Shown here: positions 15,199 through 24,157 of the stretch, in pieces
Layout of the letters: every line of letters begins with the position of its first letter
Position numbering within the stretch: position 1 is the first letter of the stretch
Assembly: GCF_001427525.1 (NCBI RefSeq)
Contig: NZ_LMGU01000001.1
Span: 2,329,405 to 2,393,404, forward strand
DNA from: Microbacterium sp. Root61
GTDB lineage: Bacteria; Actinomycetota; Actinomycetes; Actinomycetales; Microbacteriaceae
Direction of reading: 5' to 3'
Length of the DNA stretch: 64,000 bases
Position numbers and translations under genes: made by a program
Notes under the pieces: generated by a model
Told to the model about the DNA's origin: nothing
The model's input: the letters and a program-made list of their open reading frames with translations, nothing else
Database searches by the model: none

Positions 15199-16596
15199 GT
15201 GAGCCTCATCTTCACCGGGCAGCAGCGACTCGTCGTCGCGATCGCGGCACTCGCCTCGTTCGTCGCGTTCCTCGACGGAACGGTCGTCAACGTCGCCCTT
15301 CCGGCGATCAGTCGCGAACTCGGCGGCGGCCTCGTCACCCAGCAGTGGGTCGTCGACGCATACCTGATCACCCTCGGCGCGCTCATCCTGCTGGCCGGGT
15401 CCGTGAGCGACGCGTACGGGCGCATCCTTGTCATGCGCATCGGCCTGATCGGCTTCGGCATCGCCTCGATCGCGATCGCCGCGGCTCCGTCGCCGCTGTT
15501 CCTCATCATCGCGCGGGCGGTGCAGGGCGCGGCCGGCGCATTCCTCGTGCCGAGCTCGCTCGCGCTGATCACCTCGACGATCCGCGGGCCACTGCAGGGC
15601 AAGGCGATCGGGGCATGGACGGCACTGACCACCAGCGCCATGGTCGCGGGTCCCCTCATCGGCGGTCTGTTCGTCGACTTCCTTTCGTGGCGCTACGTGT
15701 TCCTCATCAACGTCGTGCCGATCGGCATCACGCTGTGGCTGCTCACGCGGCTCGAGGCCCGTGACGTGCGCCGCCCGGGCACCCGCATCGACTGGCTGGG
15801 CGGCGTGATGTGCACGTTCGGCCTCGGAGCAATGGTCTACGCACTCATCGAGCAGCCGAAGCTCGGCTGGACGGCCCCGGAGATCTGGATCCCGCTGGTG
15901 GTCGGCATCCTGCTGTTCGGAGGCTTCCTCTGGCGCCAGCAGCACACGCCGTCGCCGATCCTGCCGCTGGGACTGTTCAAGATCCGCAACTTCTGGACCG
16001 GCAACGTCGCGACCTTCTTCATCTACGGCGCGCTCGCCTTGAACGGCTTCGTCGTGGCCGTGTACCTGCAGCAGGGCGCCGGACTGCCCGCGACCCTCGC
16101 GGGGCTGGCCAGCCTGCCGGTGACGATCCTGATGATCCTGCTCAGCTCGCGCATGGGCGCCCTCGCCGGCAAGTGGGGGCCGCGGCTGTTCATGACGGTC
16201 GGACCGCTGATCATGGCGGTCGGCGCGCTGCTGCTGCTCAGCGTCGGGGAGGACTTCAACTATTGGTGGCAGGTGCTTCCCAGCATGTTCGTCTTCGGTT
16301 TCGGGCTCGCCACCACGGTGTCGCCGCTCACCGCCGGCATCCTCGGCGCCGTCGACACCAGCCGCTCGGGCATCGCGTCCGCGGTCAACAACGCCGTCTC
16401 GCGCGTCGCCGGACTTCTGGTGATCGCCATGCTCGCGGCGATCGTCGGCGGCGCGCTCGACCTCGCCGGCTTCCACCGGGCCGCGATCGTCACCGCCGGG
16501 ATGATGGCGATCGGCGGCCTGGTCTCGTACCTCGGAATCAGGAACGGGATGCCGCAGCCCGACCCCGAGCCCTCCGTGGAGCAGCGTCCGGCCTGA
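15199..16596 (+). CDS. MFS drug-exporter-like transporter (DHA2/EmrB-QacA type)
   Basis: The 465-residue membrane protein starts at GTG 15199. It has DHA2 motifs: FLDGTVVNVALPAISREL in segment 1, the motif A-like GSVSDAYGRILVMRIGL after segment 2, and the motif C-like AWTALTTSAMVAGPLIGG in segment 5. Fourteen membrane segments are expected for this family. It would export a small hydrophobic compound with proton antiport. No regulator sits beside it, and lactate dehydrogenase follows 50 bp downstream, so a shared function is not evident. Confidence 0.88.
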   Translation: MSLIFTGQQRLVVAIAALASFVAFLDGTVVNVALPAISRELGGGLVTQQWVVDAYLITLGALILLAGSVSDAYGRILVMRIGLIGFGIASIAIAAAPSPLFLIIARAVQGAAGAFLVPSSLALITSTIRGPLQGKAIGAWTALTTSAMVAGPLIGGLFVDFLSWRYVFLINVVPIGITLWLLTRLEARDVRRPGTRIDWLGGVMCTFGLGAMVYALIEQPKLGWTAPEIWIPLVVGILLFGGFLWRQQHTPSPILPLGLFKIRNFWTGNVATFFIYGALALNGFVVAVYLQQGAGLPATLAGLASLPVTILMILLSSRMGALAGKWGPRLFMTVGPLIMAVGALLLLSVGEDFNYWWQVLPSMFVFGFGLATTVSPLTAGILGAVDTSRSGIASAVNNAVSRVAGLLVIAMLAAIVGGALDLAGFHRAAIVTAGMMAIGGLVSYLGIRNGMPQPDPEPSVEQRPA

Positions 16597-16646
16597 GCTT
16601 TCCGCCACGGCTGGTCGGGGCATCCCGCCCCTGTCAGACTGGGCGC

Positions 16647-17597
16647 ATGAGCGTGATCGAGAACTCGAAACTCACTGTCGTCGGCGCCGGAAGCGTGGGG
16701 GCCAGCACCGCATACGCCGCGCTGATCCGCGGCTCGGCCCGGCACGTCGCGTTGTACGACATCGCGACGGCGAAGGTCGAGGCGGAGGTGCTCGACCTCT
16801 CACACGGCACGCAGTTCACCGGCACGAGTGACATCATCGGCGGCAGCGACCTGTCAGTGGTCGAGGGCTCGCACGTCGTGGTGATCACGGCAGGCGCCAA
16901 GCAGAACCCCGGTCAGACGCGCATCGAGCTGGCCGGCGTGAACGCCGGGATCATGAAGAAGATGATGCCGCAGCTGCTGGAGGCCGCCCCCGACGCCATC
17001 TACGTCATCGTCACGAACCCCTGCGATGTACTGACGGTGCTCGCTCAGGAGTCGACGGGCCTGCCCCCGGAGCGGATCTTCGCCTCCGGCACCGTGCTGG
17101 ACACGTCGCGGCTGCGATGGAAGCTCGCCCAGCGCGCAGGAGTGTCGACCTCGAGCGTGCACGCCTACATCGTCGGCGAGCACGGCGACACCGAGTTCCC
17201 GCTGTGGTCCAAGGCGACCATCGGCACGGTCCCGATCCTCGAGTGGGAGACCGAGGGACACCCCCGCATGACCGCGGACGAGCTGGACACCATCGCGGTG
17301 GACGTGCGGGATGCCGCGTACAAGGTGATCCAGGGCAAGGGTGCGACCAACTACGCCATCGGGCTCTCCAGCGCGCGCATCGTCGAGGCCATCCTCGGCG
17401 ACGAGCACGCGGTGATGCCGGTGAGCACGGTGCTGCACGACTATCACGGCCTCGACGGGGTCGCACTGTCGGTGCCGTCGGTGGTCAGCGCTTCGGGCGC
17501 GGTGCCGATCCGCAACACGCCGTACTCGCCGAACGAGCTGGGGCTGCTGCGGAGGTCCGCCGACGCCCTGCGGACGGTCGCCGACTCGCTGCGCTGA
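16647..17597 (+). CDS. ldh: L-lactate dehydrogenase
   Basis: The 316-residue NAD enzyme has the Rossmann loop LTVVGAGSVGASTAYA. It has the substrate loop GAKQNPGQTRIEL, whose Gln marks lactate rather than malate dehydrogenase. The catalytic GEHGDTEF carries the proton-shuttling His, and VTNPCDVLT is the other conserved block. It reduces pyruvate to L-lactate in the cytosol and regenerates NAD under low oxygen. The start at ATG 16647 gives the usual length. It follows the MFS gene by 50 bp on the same strand. A GC-rich hairpin lies just downstream. Confidence 0.94.
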   Translation: MSVIENSKLTVVGAGSVGASTAYAALIRGSARHVALYDIATAKVEAEVLDLSHGTQFTGTSDIIGGSDLSVVEGSHVVVITAGAKQNPGQTRIELAGVNAGIMKKMMPQLLEAAPDAIYVIVTNPCDVLTVLAQESTGLPPERIFASGTVLDTSRLRWKLAQRAGVSTSSVHAYIVGEHGDTEFPLWSKATIGTVPILEWETEGHPRMTADELDTIAVDVRDAAYKVIQGKGATNYAIGLSSARIVEAILGDEHAVMPVSTVLHDYHGLDGVALSVPSVVSASGAVPIRNTPYSPNELGLLRRSADALRTVADSLR

Positions 17598-17603
17598 ACG
17601 GCG

Positions 17604-17626
17604 GACGCGCCGGCGCCGGGCGCGTC
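17604..17626 (+). terminator. Weak GC-rich hairpin after ldh
   Basis: GACGCGCC (17604-17611) pairs with GGCGCGTC (17619-17626) around a 7-nt loop, 7 nt past the ldh stop. No T-run follows, so it may be only a partial terminator. Confidence 0.4.
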
Positions 17627-17727
17627 GGCGATTATTCACGGCGACGGCGTCGATCCCGGTGCCGTCGCGGGGCTACCGTGGACGGAGTCGACCCCGCGTG
17701 TGCGGTCGGCGATTCGGAGGTGCGCGC

Positions 17728-18495
17728 ATGGGCGGCTACATCACGTCTCACGCTCTGCAGGAGCGGGGCTTCGTCGTCCTCGACCCGTACGATCAGCCCG
17801 CCGATCCGGCCGAGTGGCTGGAGCTCGAGTACACAGCGTGGCGATCCTCCGGCGTGACGCGCTTCGCGCCGCTCGCGAGCTTCGCCGGGGAGGTCGAGTG
17901 CAACGGATTCTGGAACCACACGCCGCCGCGCACCGACAAGGACGGCGTGTGGATCCCCTCGCAGGTCGAGAAGGCGCCGCACCTCACGCGTCGCGCGCAG
18001 GAGCCGGGCGCGAACGTCGGCCGCTGCCGGGTGATCGAGCTGCAGCCCAACGAGTACGCCGACGCGGTCTACAACCTGCATCACGACGACAACAACCGAC
18101 TCAACCACGAGGGCACCGGCTGGGTCGTGCGCGGCTTCTTCAACCTCACCGAGGACGCCGATTCGGTGCTGATCCTGCGTGACGACCGCTTCGACGCGAC
18201 CACCGAGATGCGCATCCCCCTCGCCGCCGGCAGCCAGGTCATCGTCGACACGGAGCGCTTCTGGCACGCCGTGTGGCACCGCGGCCCGGCGCCGCGCTAC
18301 AGCCTCATCACCTCATGGGAGTCGGGCCCGGAACTCGACGCCTATATCGCGCAGCACCACGGGCACACCGACATCGACTGCGCCCCGGTGGATCCGAAGG
18401 TCATCCACGCCGCGCAGCACGAACTGCACCGCCGCATCGAGGAGCGCCGGAAGGCGATGGAGTCCCTCGGCACGATCATCGAAGGCCCGGCCTGA
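17728..18495 (+). CDS. Uncharacterised protein with 2OG-Fe(II) oxygenase-like motifs
   Basis: I do not recognise a named family. The start at ATG 17728 (MGGYITSHALQERGF) has GGAGG 7 nt upstream and gives 255 residues. YNLHHDDNNRLNHEG (near residue 113), ERFWHAVWHRG (near residue 177) and RYSLITSWESG follow the H-x-D...H...R order of 2-oxoglutarate/Fe(II) oxygenases of the prolyl hydroxylase or phytanoyl type. That would bind iron through His, Asp and His and 2OG through Arg. No signal peptide or membrane segment is present. The assignment rests on spacing of these residues only. Confidence 0.6.
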   Translation: MGGYITSHALQERGFVVLDPYDQPADPAEWLELEYTAWRSSGVTRFAPLASFAGEVECNGFWNHTPPRTDKDGVWIPSQVEKAPHLTRRAQEPGANVGRCRVIELQPNEYADAVYNLHHDDNNRLNHEGTGWVVRGFFNLTEDADSVLILRDDRFDATTEMRIPLAAGSQVIVDTERFWHAVWHRGPAPRYSLITSWESGPELDAYIAQHHGHTDIDCAPVDPKVIHAAQHELHRRIEERRKAMESLGTIIEGPA

Positions 18496-18552
18496 GTCCG
18501 GAGCCCCTCGCCTCCGGTGACACGAGGTCGCACCCGCCCTAACCTGGCACCC

Positions 18553-18738
18553 ATGAAGTTCGTACTCGAAGTGGACATGGATGCAGAGTCGATCGCGGCG
18601 GCTCCCGCAGAGGAGCTCGGGCGCATCCTCCGGTACTGGGGCGGCAGCCTGAAGCAGCTGGAGCTCGCGCCGGGAGCGACGCAGGACCTGTACGACTCGA
18701 CCTACGCCAAGGTCGGGAACTGGCGCATCGAGAGCTGA
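18553..18738 (+). CDS. Small conserved hypothetical protein
   Basis: This 61-residue protein starts at ATG 18553, 57 bp after the preceding gene. It opens with MKFVLEVDMDAESIAAAP and contains ELGRILRYWGGSLKQLEL. It is acidic, soluble and without a signal peptide, and ends with KVGNWRIES. Its codon use resembles the neighbours, and the next gene is convergent with a 2-bp gap, which supports it as real. The function is unknown. Confidence 0.65.
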   Translation: MKFVLEVDMDAESIAAAPAEELGRILRYWGGSLKQLELAPGATQDLYDSTYAKVGNWRIES

Positions 18739-18740
18739 GG

Positions 18741-19196
18741 CTACTCCAGCGCGCGGGCGAGGTTCGCGAGCGAGGACGCCATGCCCATCACGTGGTCTTC
18801 CGCGGAGATGCCCTCCGGCACGCCCGTGGCGCGCACCATGACCTGCGTGCCGCCGCCGCGGGGCTCGAACCTCCACGTCATCGTCATCGTCCCGGCCATG
18901 CGCGGGTCGTCGGAGACGAACTCGGCCTGCTGCACGAGCCGATGCGGCGGATCGATCTCCACGAACGCGACCTCGGTCAGGTCGGAGTCCTCGCCGGACT
19001 TGCCCCCACCCTCGGGCGCCTTGTCGTAGATCAGCCGCATCCGGAATCCGCCGCCCGGTGACGCGTCGAACCGCTCGAGCTGCCCGGTCATCCCCTCCGG
19101 GGGCAGCCAGGACGTCAGCACCACCGGATCGGTGAACGCGCGGAAGACCCTGTCCGGCGGCGCGGCGATCACGCGGGAGGCGACATCGGCTCGCAT
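18741..19196 (-). CDS. SRPBCC/AHSA1-type domain protein
   Basis: The 151-residue protein is a single START-like domain. It begins with RVIAAPPDRVFRAFTDP, then LTSWLPPEGM, and ends with the long helix region HVMGMASSLANLARALE. AHSA1-like proteins bind hydrophobic ligands or act as chaperone co-factors; the small bacterial members are mostly uncharacterised. It is convergent with the small protein before it and divergent from radA. It is likely complete and cytosolic. Confidence 0.85.
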   Translation of the reverse strand: MRADVASRVIAAPPDRVFRAFTDPVVLTSWLPPEGMTGQLERFDASPGGGFRMRLIYDKAPEGGGKSGEDSDLTEVAFVEIDPPHRLVQQAEFVSDDPRMAGTMTMTWRFEPRGGGTQVMVRATGVPEGISAEDHVMGMASSLANLARALE

Positions 19197-19280
19197 GCGA
19201 CCACGGTACTCCGCGGTGCCCGGCGCGTCACGGGTGCGGCCGGTCCCGGCGATGTCGTGCGTCGCGGCTACCCTGAATCC

Positions 19281-20648
19281 ATGGCCACCCGACGCGCGAG
19301 CACTGCAGCGCCGTACCGGTGCACCGAGTGCGGGTGGACGACGCTCAAGTGGGTCGGCCGCTGCGGCGAATGCCAGCAGTGGGGCACGGTGATCGAGGGG
19401 GCCGAGCAGACCGGACTGGTGCGCTCCGTCACCGCCGTCTCGCCCGGTGCAGCGCGTGCCGCGCGACCCATCACCTCGATCGATACGCGTGACGCGCCCC
19501 GCCGCACCACGGGCGTCGGCGAGTTCGACCGCGTCCTCGGCGGGGGTATCGTGCCCGGTGCCGCGATCCTGTTGTCGGGCGAGCCGGGCGTCGGCAAGTC
19601 GACGCTCCTGCTCGAGGTCGCCGCCGCCAGCGCCCGTGCGGGCAAGCGGGTGCTGTACGCCAGCGCCGAAGAGTCCACGGCTCAGGTGCGACTGCGCGCC
19701 GAGCGCACCGGCGCCCTGCACGACGAGCTGTACCTCGCCGCCGAAACCGACCTCGCGACCATCCTCGGCCACATCGACGAGGTGCAGCCCGAGCTGCTGA
19801 TCGTCGACTCGGTGCAGACCGTCTCGTCTTCGCTGTCCGAGGGCATGGCCGGGCACCCCAGCCAGGTGCGCGAAGTGGCATCCACCCTCATCCGGGTCGC
19901 GAAAGATCGCAGCCTGCCTGTCATCATCGTCGGCCACGTCACCAAAGACGGCTCCATCGCCGGGCCCCGCATCCTCGAGCACCTCGTCGATGTCGTGTGC
20001 CAGTTCGAGGGTGACCGGCAGACGTCGCTGCGCTTCGTGCGCGCACTCAAGAACCGCTTCGGACCGACTGACGAAGTCGGATGCTTCGACATGACCGGCG
20101 CCGGCATCGCCGAGGTGCCCGACCCGAGCCAGCTGTTCCTGGGTCACGGTCAGCCCGAGCCCGGCACCTGCGTCGCGATCGCCCTCGAGGGGCGGCGCGC
20201 CATGCCGGTGGAGGTGCAGGCGCTGACCATCGCGACCAAGGCGCCGAACCCCCGACGCATCGTGAACGGCGTCGATTCGGCCCGGGTCGCGATGGTGCTG
20301 GCCGTGCTGGAGAAGCGGGCGAAGATCGTCACGTCCGACCACGACGTGTACGTGTCCACCGTCGGCGGCGTGCGCTTCACCGAACCGGCCGCCGACCTCG
20401 CGATCGCCATCGCGGTGGCGGGATCGGTGCGCAACTGGTCAGTGCCCAAGGGCCTGGCCGCGATCGGCGAGCTGAGCCTCGCCGGCGAGATCCGGCCGGT
20501 CACGCAGAGCGCCCAGCGACGCAGCGAAGCCGCACGACTGGGCTACACCGACCTCATCGACGACCGGTCCAAGAGCCTGCGCGGCGCCATCGACGATGTG
20601 CGCGTGCGGGCGAAGGGACGACCGGGCGAGGACGTCCCGGAGTTCTAG
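19281..20648 (+). CDS. radA: DNA repair protein RadA
   Basis: The 455-residue protein has the RadA zinc finger CTECGWTTLKWVGRCGEC at residues 14-31. The Walker A is GEPGVGKST near residue 103, and the RadA-specific KNRFG motif is in LKNRFGPTDEVG. A Lon-like C-terminal domain is present (GGVRFTEPAADLAIAIAVAG). RadA is a RecA-related helicase that processes recombination intermediates. The start at ATG 19281 gives the family length. It appears as a single-gene unit. Confidence 0.95.
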   Translation: MATRRASTAAPYRCTECGWTTLKWVGRCGECQQWGTVIEGAEQTGLVRSVTAVSPGAARAARPITSIDTRDAPRRTTGVGEFDRVLGGGIVPGAAILLSGEPGVGKSTLLLEVAAASARAGKRVLYASAEESTAQVRLRAERTGALHDELYLAAETDLATILGHIDEVQPELLIVDSVQTVSSSLSEGMAGHPSQVREVASTLIRVAKDRSLPVIIVGHVTKDGSIAGPRILEHLVDVVCQFEGDRQTSLRFVRALKNRFGPTDEVGCFDMTGAGIAEVPDPSQLFLGHGQPEPGTCVAIALEGRRAMPVEVQALTIATKAPNPRRIVNGVDSARVAMVLAVLEKRAKIVTSDHDVYVSTVGGVRFTEPAADLAIAIAVAGSVRNWSVPKGLAAIGELSLAGEIRPVTQSAQRRSEAARLGYTDLIDDRSKSLRGAIDDVRVRAKGRPGEDVPEF

Positions 20649-20658
20649 CCGCCGGCGC

Positions 20659-21081
20659 TCACGCGTCGAGCGCGGCGATGACGTCGGCCGGGGTGGCCTG
20701 CATCGGATGCGGGCCGGCGATGTCGAAGAAGACCGTGGTGATCTCGGCCTCGTGCGCGCTGAGGAAGGCGCGCAGCCACGACGGCGGCTGCAGCCCGACC
20801 GCGGGCGGCAGAGTGGCCGGCTTGTGCGTGGCGTCGCTGAACAGCAGCAGCGCGATCTGTCCGTTCTCCGGGTCGCGGTAGGTCCAGACCTCGCCGGTGT
20901 CGAGCGGGCTGTCGCGGTTCGCGGGACGCATCAGCGGAACGACGGTCGGGCCGTGCCGGAGGGCGAACGCGACCGCCGCCATGTCCTGCGTCTGCAGTGC
21001 GTCGCTCAGCGCGGTGTTGCGGAACTCGAGGGGCTGCTTGCCCTTGCCCTTGCCCTTGCCGCGCTTCTTCCCGGATGCCAT
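20659..21081 (-). CDS. SseB-like N-terminal domain protein with Lys/Gly-repeat N-terminus
   Basis: The 140-residue protein starts with MASGKKRGKGKGKGKQP, encoded by nearly four copies of a hexanucleotide. The rest (LSDALQTQDMAAVAFALRHG, GQIALLLFSDATH, and the end TPADVIAALDA) resembles the SseB N-terminal domain found in many actinobacteria. The function is unknown. It is convergent with radA, with a 10-bp gap. Confidence 0.65.
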   Translation of the reverse strand: MASGKKRGKGKGKGKQPLEFRNTALSDALQTQDMAAVAFALRHGPTVVPLMRPANRDSPLDTGEVWTYRDPENGQIALLLFSDATHKPATLPPAVGLQPPSWLRAFLSAHEAEITTVFFDIAGPHPMQATPADVIAALDA

Positions 21082-21125
21082 GACTCCAGGGTAGCCAGTG
21101 AGCCGCCGCATCCCGATTCGACGGT

Positions 21126-21842
21126 CTACGCGAGGAATCCGCGCAGCAGTGCCTCGGACCCGGCCAGATGCGCCAGCAACGCGGACTCCGCGGCATCCGC
21201 GCGCCCGGTGAGGATCGCGGTGATGATCTGCTCGTGCTGCGCGTTGGAGTGCTCGATGTTGCGCGGCAGCAGTGGGAAGGTGTCGAGCCAGGAGTTGACG
21301 CGGGCCCGGTTGTCGGCGGCGAGCGCCACGAGCGACGGGATGCCCGCGGCCTCCGCGATCGCGAGATGCAGGAGGGTGTCGAGCCGTCGGTACTCGGGTT
21401 CCTTCGCGGCGCGGGCGTCTTCGTACCGGGTCCACAGCGCCTCGCGCTCCTCGGCCGAGAACGAGCGCCCTGCGGCGGCCCGTGCGGCTCCGGCTTCGAG
21501 CACGCGCCGCAGCCCCAGGACATCGTCGAGTTCGGCCTCGGAGACGAAGCCCGGGTCGGCCGGACGGGGAAGAGGATCTGCGACGAACGTGCCGCCGTAC
21601 CGTCCGCGTCGGCGGATCAGGAAGCCGGTATCGGCCAGCTCCCGGATCGCCTCGCGCACGGTGTCACGGCTGACGGCATACCGCCCGGCCAGCTCGCGCT
21701 CCGGTGGCAGCGACTCCCCCGGGGCGACGACGCCGAGGCGGATGGTCTGCACCAGCCGTGCGACGGTGTCCTCGAGCGCGTTCCCCTCGCGCACCGGGCG
21801 GTAGACGGCCCGGTGCACCTCGGTCAGCGGGGTGTCAGTCAT
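21126..21842 (-). CDS. GntR/FadR-family transcriptional regulator
   Basis: The 238-residue protein has a GntR winged helix near residues 30-75 (PPERELAGRYAVSRDTVREA, then FLIRRRGRYGGTFV). A C-terminal FCD all-helical ligand domain follows, with the metal-binding pattern DTLLHLAIAEAAG...NAQHEQIITAI (Asp, His, His). It lies 118 bp downstream of the SDR-ALDH-hydrolase-ligase run, on the same strand. It probably controls that run and the divergent permease; the effector would be the pathway substrate or a gamma-glutamyl intermediate. Confidence 0.87.
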   Translation of the reverse strand: MTDTPLTEVHRAVYRPVREGNALEDTVARLVQTIRLGVVAPGESLPPERELAGRYAVSRDTVREAIRELADTGFLIRRRGRYGGTFVADPLPRPADPGFVSEAELDDVLGLRRVLEAGAARAAAGRSFSAEEREALWTRYEDARAAKEPEYRRLDTLLHLAIAEAAGIPSLVALAADNRARVNSWLDTFPLLPRNIEHSNAQHEQIITAILTGRADAAESALLAHLAGSEALLRGFLA

Positions 21843-21960
21843 CGCGCACCCGTGCCGTACTCCGCAGGGCCGGTCGCGACGCGGGCTCGGAGAAGCCCGA
21901 GCCGGCGTGGCGACGACGAATCTGCGGAGTTCGGCACGTACCCATCCTCACAGTTTCATT

Positions 21961-22740
21961 TCACAGCGGGGTGACATAGGCGTTGGTGATGCCGCCGTCC
22001 ACGACGAACGCGTTCGCGGTGATGAAGGAGGCATCGTCCGACGCGAGGAAGGCGACGGCCGCGGCAAGCTCCTCCGGCTCGGCGAAGCGTCCCATCGGCA
22101 CGTGCACGAGCCGACGCTGCGCACGCTCCGGGTCCTTCGCGAACAGCTCCTGCAGCAGCGGGGTGTTCACCGGCCCCGGGCAGAGGGCGTTGACCCGGAT
22201 CCCCTGCCGGGCGAACTGCACGCCGAGCTCACGGGTCATCGCGAGCACGCCACCCTTGGACGCGGTGTAGCTGATCTGCGACGTCGCCGACCCGAGCAGC
22301 GCGACGAACGATGCGGTGTTGATGATCGATCCGCGCCCCTGGGGCACCATGTGACGCAGCGCCGCGCGCGAGCAGAGGTACACGCTCTTCAGGTTGACGT
22401 CCTGCACACGGTCCCACGCGGGCAGCTCGGTGGTCTCGATCGAGTCGTCGTCGGCGGGCGAGATGCCGGCGTTGTTGAACGCGATGTCGAGGCGCCCGAA
22501 CTCGGCGAACACCCCGTCGAAGAGCGCGTCGACCTTCGCCTCGTCGGCGACATCCACCCCGCGGAACACTCCCCCGACCTCGGATGCCGCGGCCTCCCCC
22601 GTCGTGGGATCCATGTCGGCGATCACGACGAAGGCCCCCTCCGCCGCGAACCGGCGTGCGGTCGCCAGGCCGATGCCGGAGGCTCCGCCGGTGATGATCG
22701 CAACCCGATCCTTCAGGCGCTGGGTGAGGTCGATCGTCAT
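21961..22740 (-). CDS. Short-chain dehydrogenase/reductase of the gamma-glutamylation cluster
   Basis: I start at ATG 22740 (MTIDLTQRLKDRVAII). The 259-residue classical SDR has the cofactor loop TGGASGIGLATARRF, the acidic IADMDP that suggests NAD, NNAG, and the catalytic SYTASKGG. The end VVDGGITNAYVTPL is usual. It is 46 bp after the aldehyde dehydrogenase gene on the same strand. In a pathway starting from an amino alcohol it could oxidise the hydroxyl of the gamma-glutamyl amide to the aldehyde taken by the ALDH. That role is inferred from chemistry and position. Confidence 0.85.
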   Translation of the reverse strand: MTIDLTQRLKDRVAIITGGASGIGLATARRFAAEGAFVVIADMDPTTGEAAASEVGGVFRGVDVADEAKVDALFDGVFAEFGRLDIAFNNAGISPADDDSIETTELPAWDRVQDVNLKSVYLCSRAALRHMVPQGRGSIINTASFVALLGSATSQISYTASKGGVLAMTRELGVQFARQGIRVNALCPGPVNTPLLQELFAKDPERAQRRLVHVPMGRFAEPEELAAAVAFLASDDASFITANAFVVDGGITNAYVTPL

Positions 22741-22786
22741 TGTGGTGCTCCTAGCTGTTGCGTGTTCGAGGGATCTGCGGCGCCGG

Positions 22787-24157
22787 TCACGAGGCATCCG
22801 TCGCGAAGAAGACGTTCTTGGTCTCGGTGAAGTGCTCGGCGGCATCGGGGCCGAGTTCGCGGCCGAGGCCCGAGGCCTTCATGCCACCGAACGGGGTCCA
22901 GTACCGCACCGAGGAGTGCGAGTTGACCGACAGCACGCCGCTCTTCACGCCACGCGCCACGCGCACGGCGCGGCCGAGGTTCTCGGTCCACAGGGATCCG
23001 GCGAGGCCGTAGATGGTGTCGTTGGCGAGACGGATGGCGTCGGCCTCATCGTCGAACGGCAGCACCGCCACGACCGGGCCGAACACCTCGTCCTGGGCGA
23101 TGCGGTCGCGCGGCGAGTCGGGCAGCACGACGGTCGGCGGGAACCAGAACCCAGGGCCGTCCGGCGCCCCGCCGCGGAAGGCGACGCGCGCGGCCCCGTC
23201 GAGGAACGACGACACGCTGTCGCGATGGGCGGCGGAGATGAGCGGTCCCATCTCCGTCAGCTCGAGCCGCGGATCGCCGACGCGCCACGCCTGCACGGCC
23301 GGCTCGAACAGTTCGAGGAACCGGTCGAACACCGAGCGCTGCACCAGGATGCGGCTGCGCGCGCAGCAGTCCTGTCCGGCGTTGTCGAACACCGCGCCGG
23401 GTGCGCTGGCCGCAGCCTTCTCGAGGTCGCCGTCGGCGAAGACGATGTTGGCGCTCTTGCCGCCGAGCTCAAGCGTCACCGGTTTGAGCGCCTGCGCGCA
23501 GCCGGCCGCGACGGAGACGCCGACCTCGGTGGACCCGGTGAAGACGACCTTCCGCACGTCGGGGTGCGAGACGAACCGCTCGCCGACCACCGACCCCGAG
23601 CCCGTGACGACCTGGAACAGCCCGTCGGGCAGGCCCGCCTCGCGTGCCAGCGCGCCGAGGCGCACCGCCGTGAGCGAGGTGAGCTCGGCGGGCTTGAGCA
23701 CGACGGCGTTGCCTGCGGCGAGGGCCGGAGCGAACCCCCACGACGCGATCGTCATAGGGAAGTTCCACGGCACGATGATCCCGACCACTCCGTACGGCTC
23801 GTGGAAAGTCACATCCATCCCGCCGGCGACGGGGATCTGCTGCCCCGACAGCCGCTCGGGCGAGCCGGCGTAGAAGTTCAGCACCTGGGCGACGTGCGAC
23901 GCCTCCCAGCGTGCGGACGAGATCGGATGCCCCGAGTTCAGCACCTCGAGCTGCGCGAGCTCCTCGACATGGGTTTCGACCGCGCGCGCGAACGCACGAA
24001 GGGCGTCGGCGCGGGCTCCCGGCGCCTGCGCGGCCCAGCCCCGCTGCGCCGACACGGCCCGAGCGATCGCCTCGTCGATCTCGGCGATGCTCGCCCGCGA
24101 GACCTCGCGGATCGGCTCCGCCGTCGCCGGGTTGATCAGCGTGAACGTTCCGGTCAT
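22787..24157 (-). CDS. Aldehyde dehydrogenase (NAD(P)+)
   Basis: The 456-residue protein is a full-length ALDH. VPWNFPMTIASWGFAPALAA is the cofactor region, VTLELGGKSANIVF carries the catalytic Glu, and NAGQDCCARSRI carries the nucleophilic Cys pair. The start ATG 24157 has AGGAG 8 nt upstream and overlaps the hydrolase gene by 4 bp. In polyamine gamma-glutamylation the matching step is PuuC, which oxidises a gamma-glutamyl aminoaldehyde. Here it fits oxidation of a gamma-glutamyl aldehyde of unknown chain length. Confidence 0.88.
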   Translation of the reverse strand: MTGTFTLINPATAEPIREVSRASIAEIDEAIARAVSAQRGWAAQAPGARADALRAFARAVETHVEELAQLEVLNSGHPISSARWEASHVAQVLNFYAGSPERLSGQQIPVAGGMDVTFHEPYGVVGIIVPWNFPMTIASWGFAPALAAGNAVVLKPAELTSLTAVRLGALAREAGLPDGLFQVVTGSGSVVGERFVSHPDVRKVVFTGSTEVGVSVAAGCAQALKPVTLELGGKSANIVFADGDLEKAAASAPGAVFDNAGQDCCARSRILVQRSVFDRFLELFEPAVQAWRVGDPRLELTEMGPLISAAHRDSVSSFLDGAARVAFRGGAPDGPGFWFPPTVVLPDSPRDRIAQDEVFGPVVAVLPFDDEADAIRLANDTIYGLAGSLWTENLGRAVRVARGVKSGVLSVNSHSSVRYWTPFGGMKASGLGRELGPDAAEHFTETKNVFFATDAS

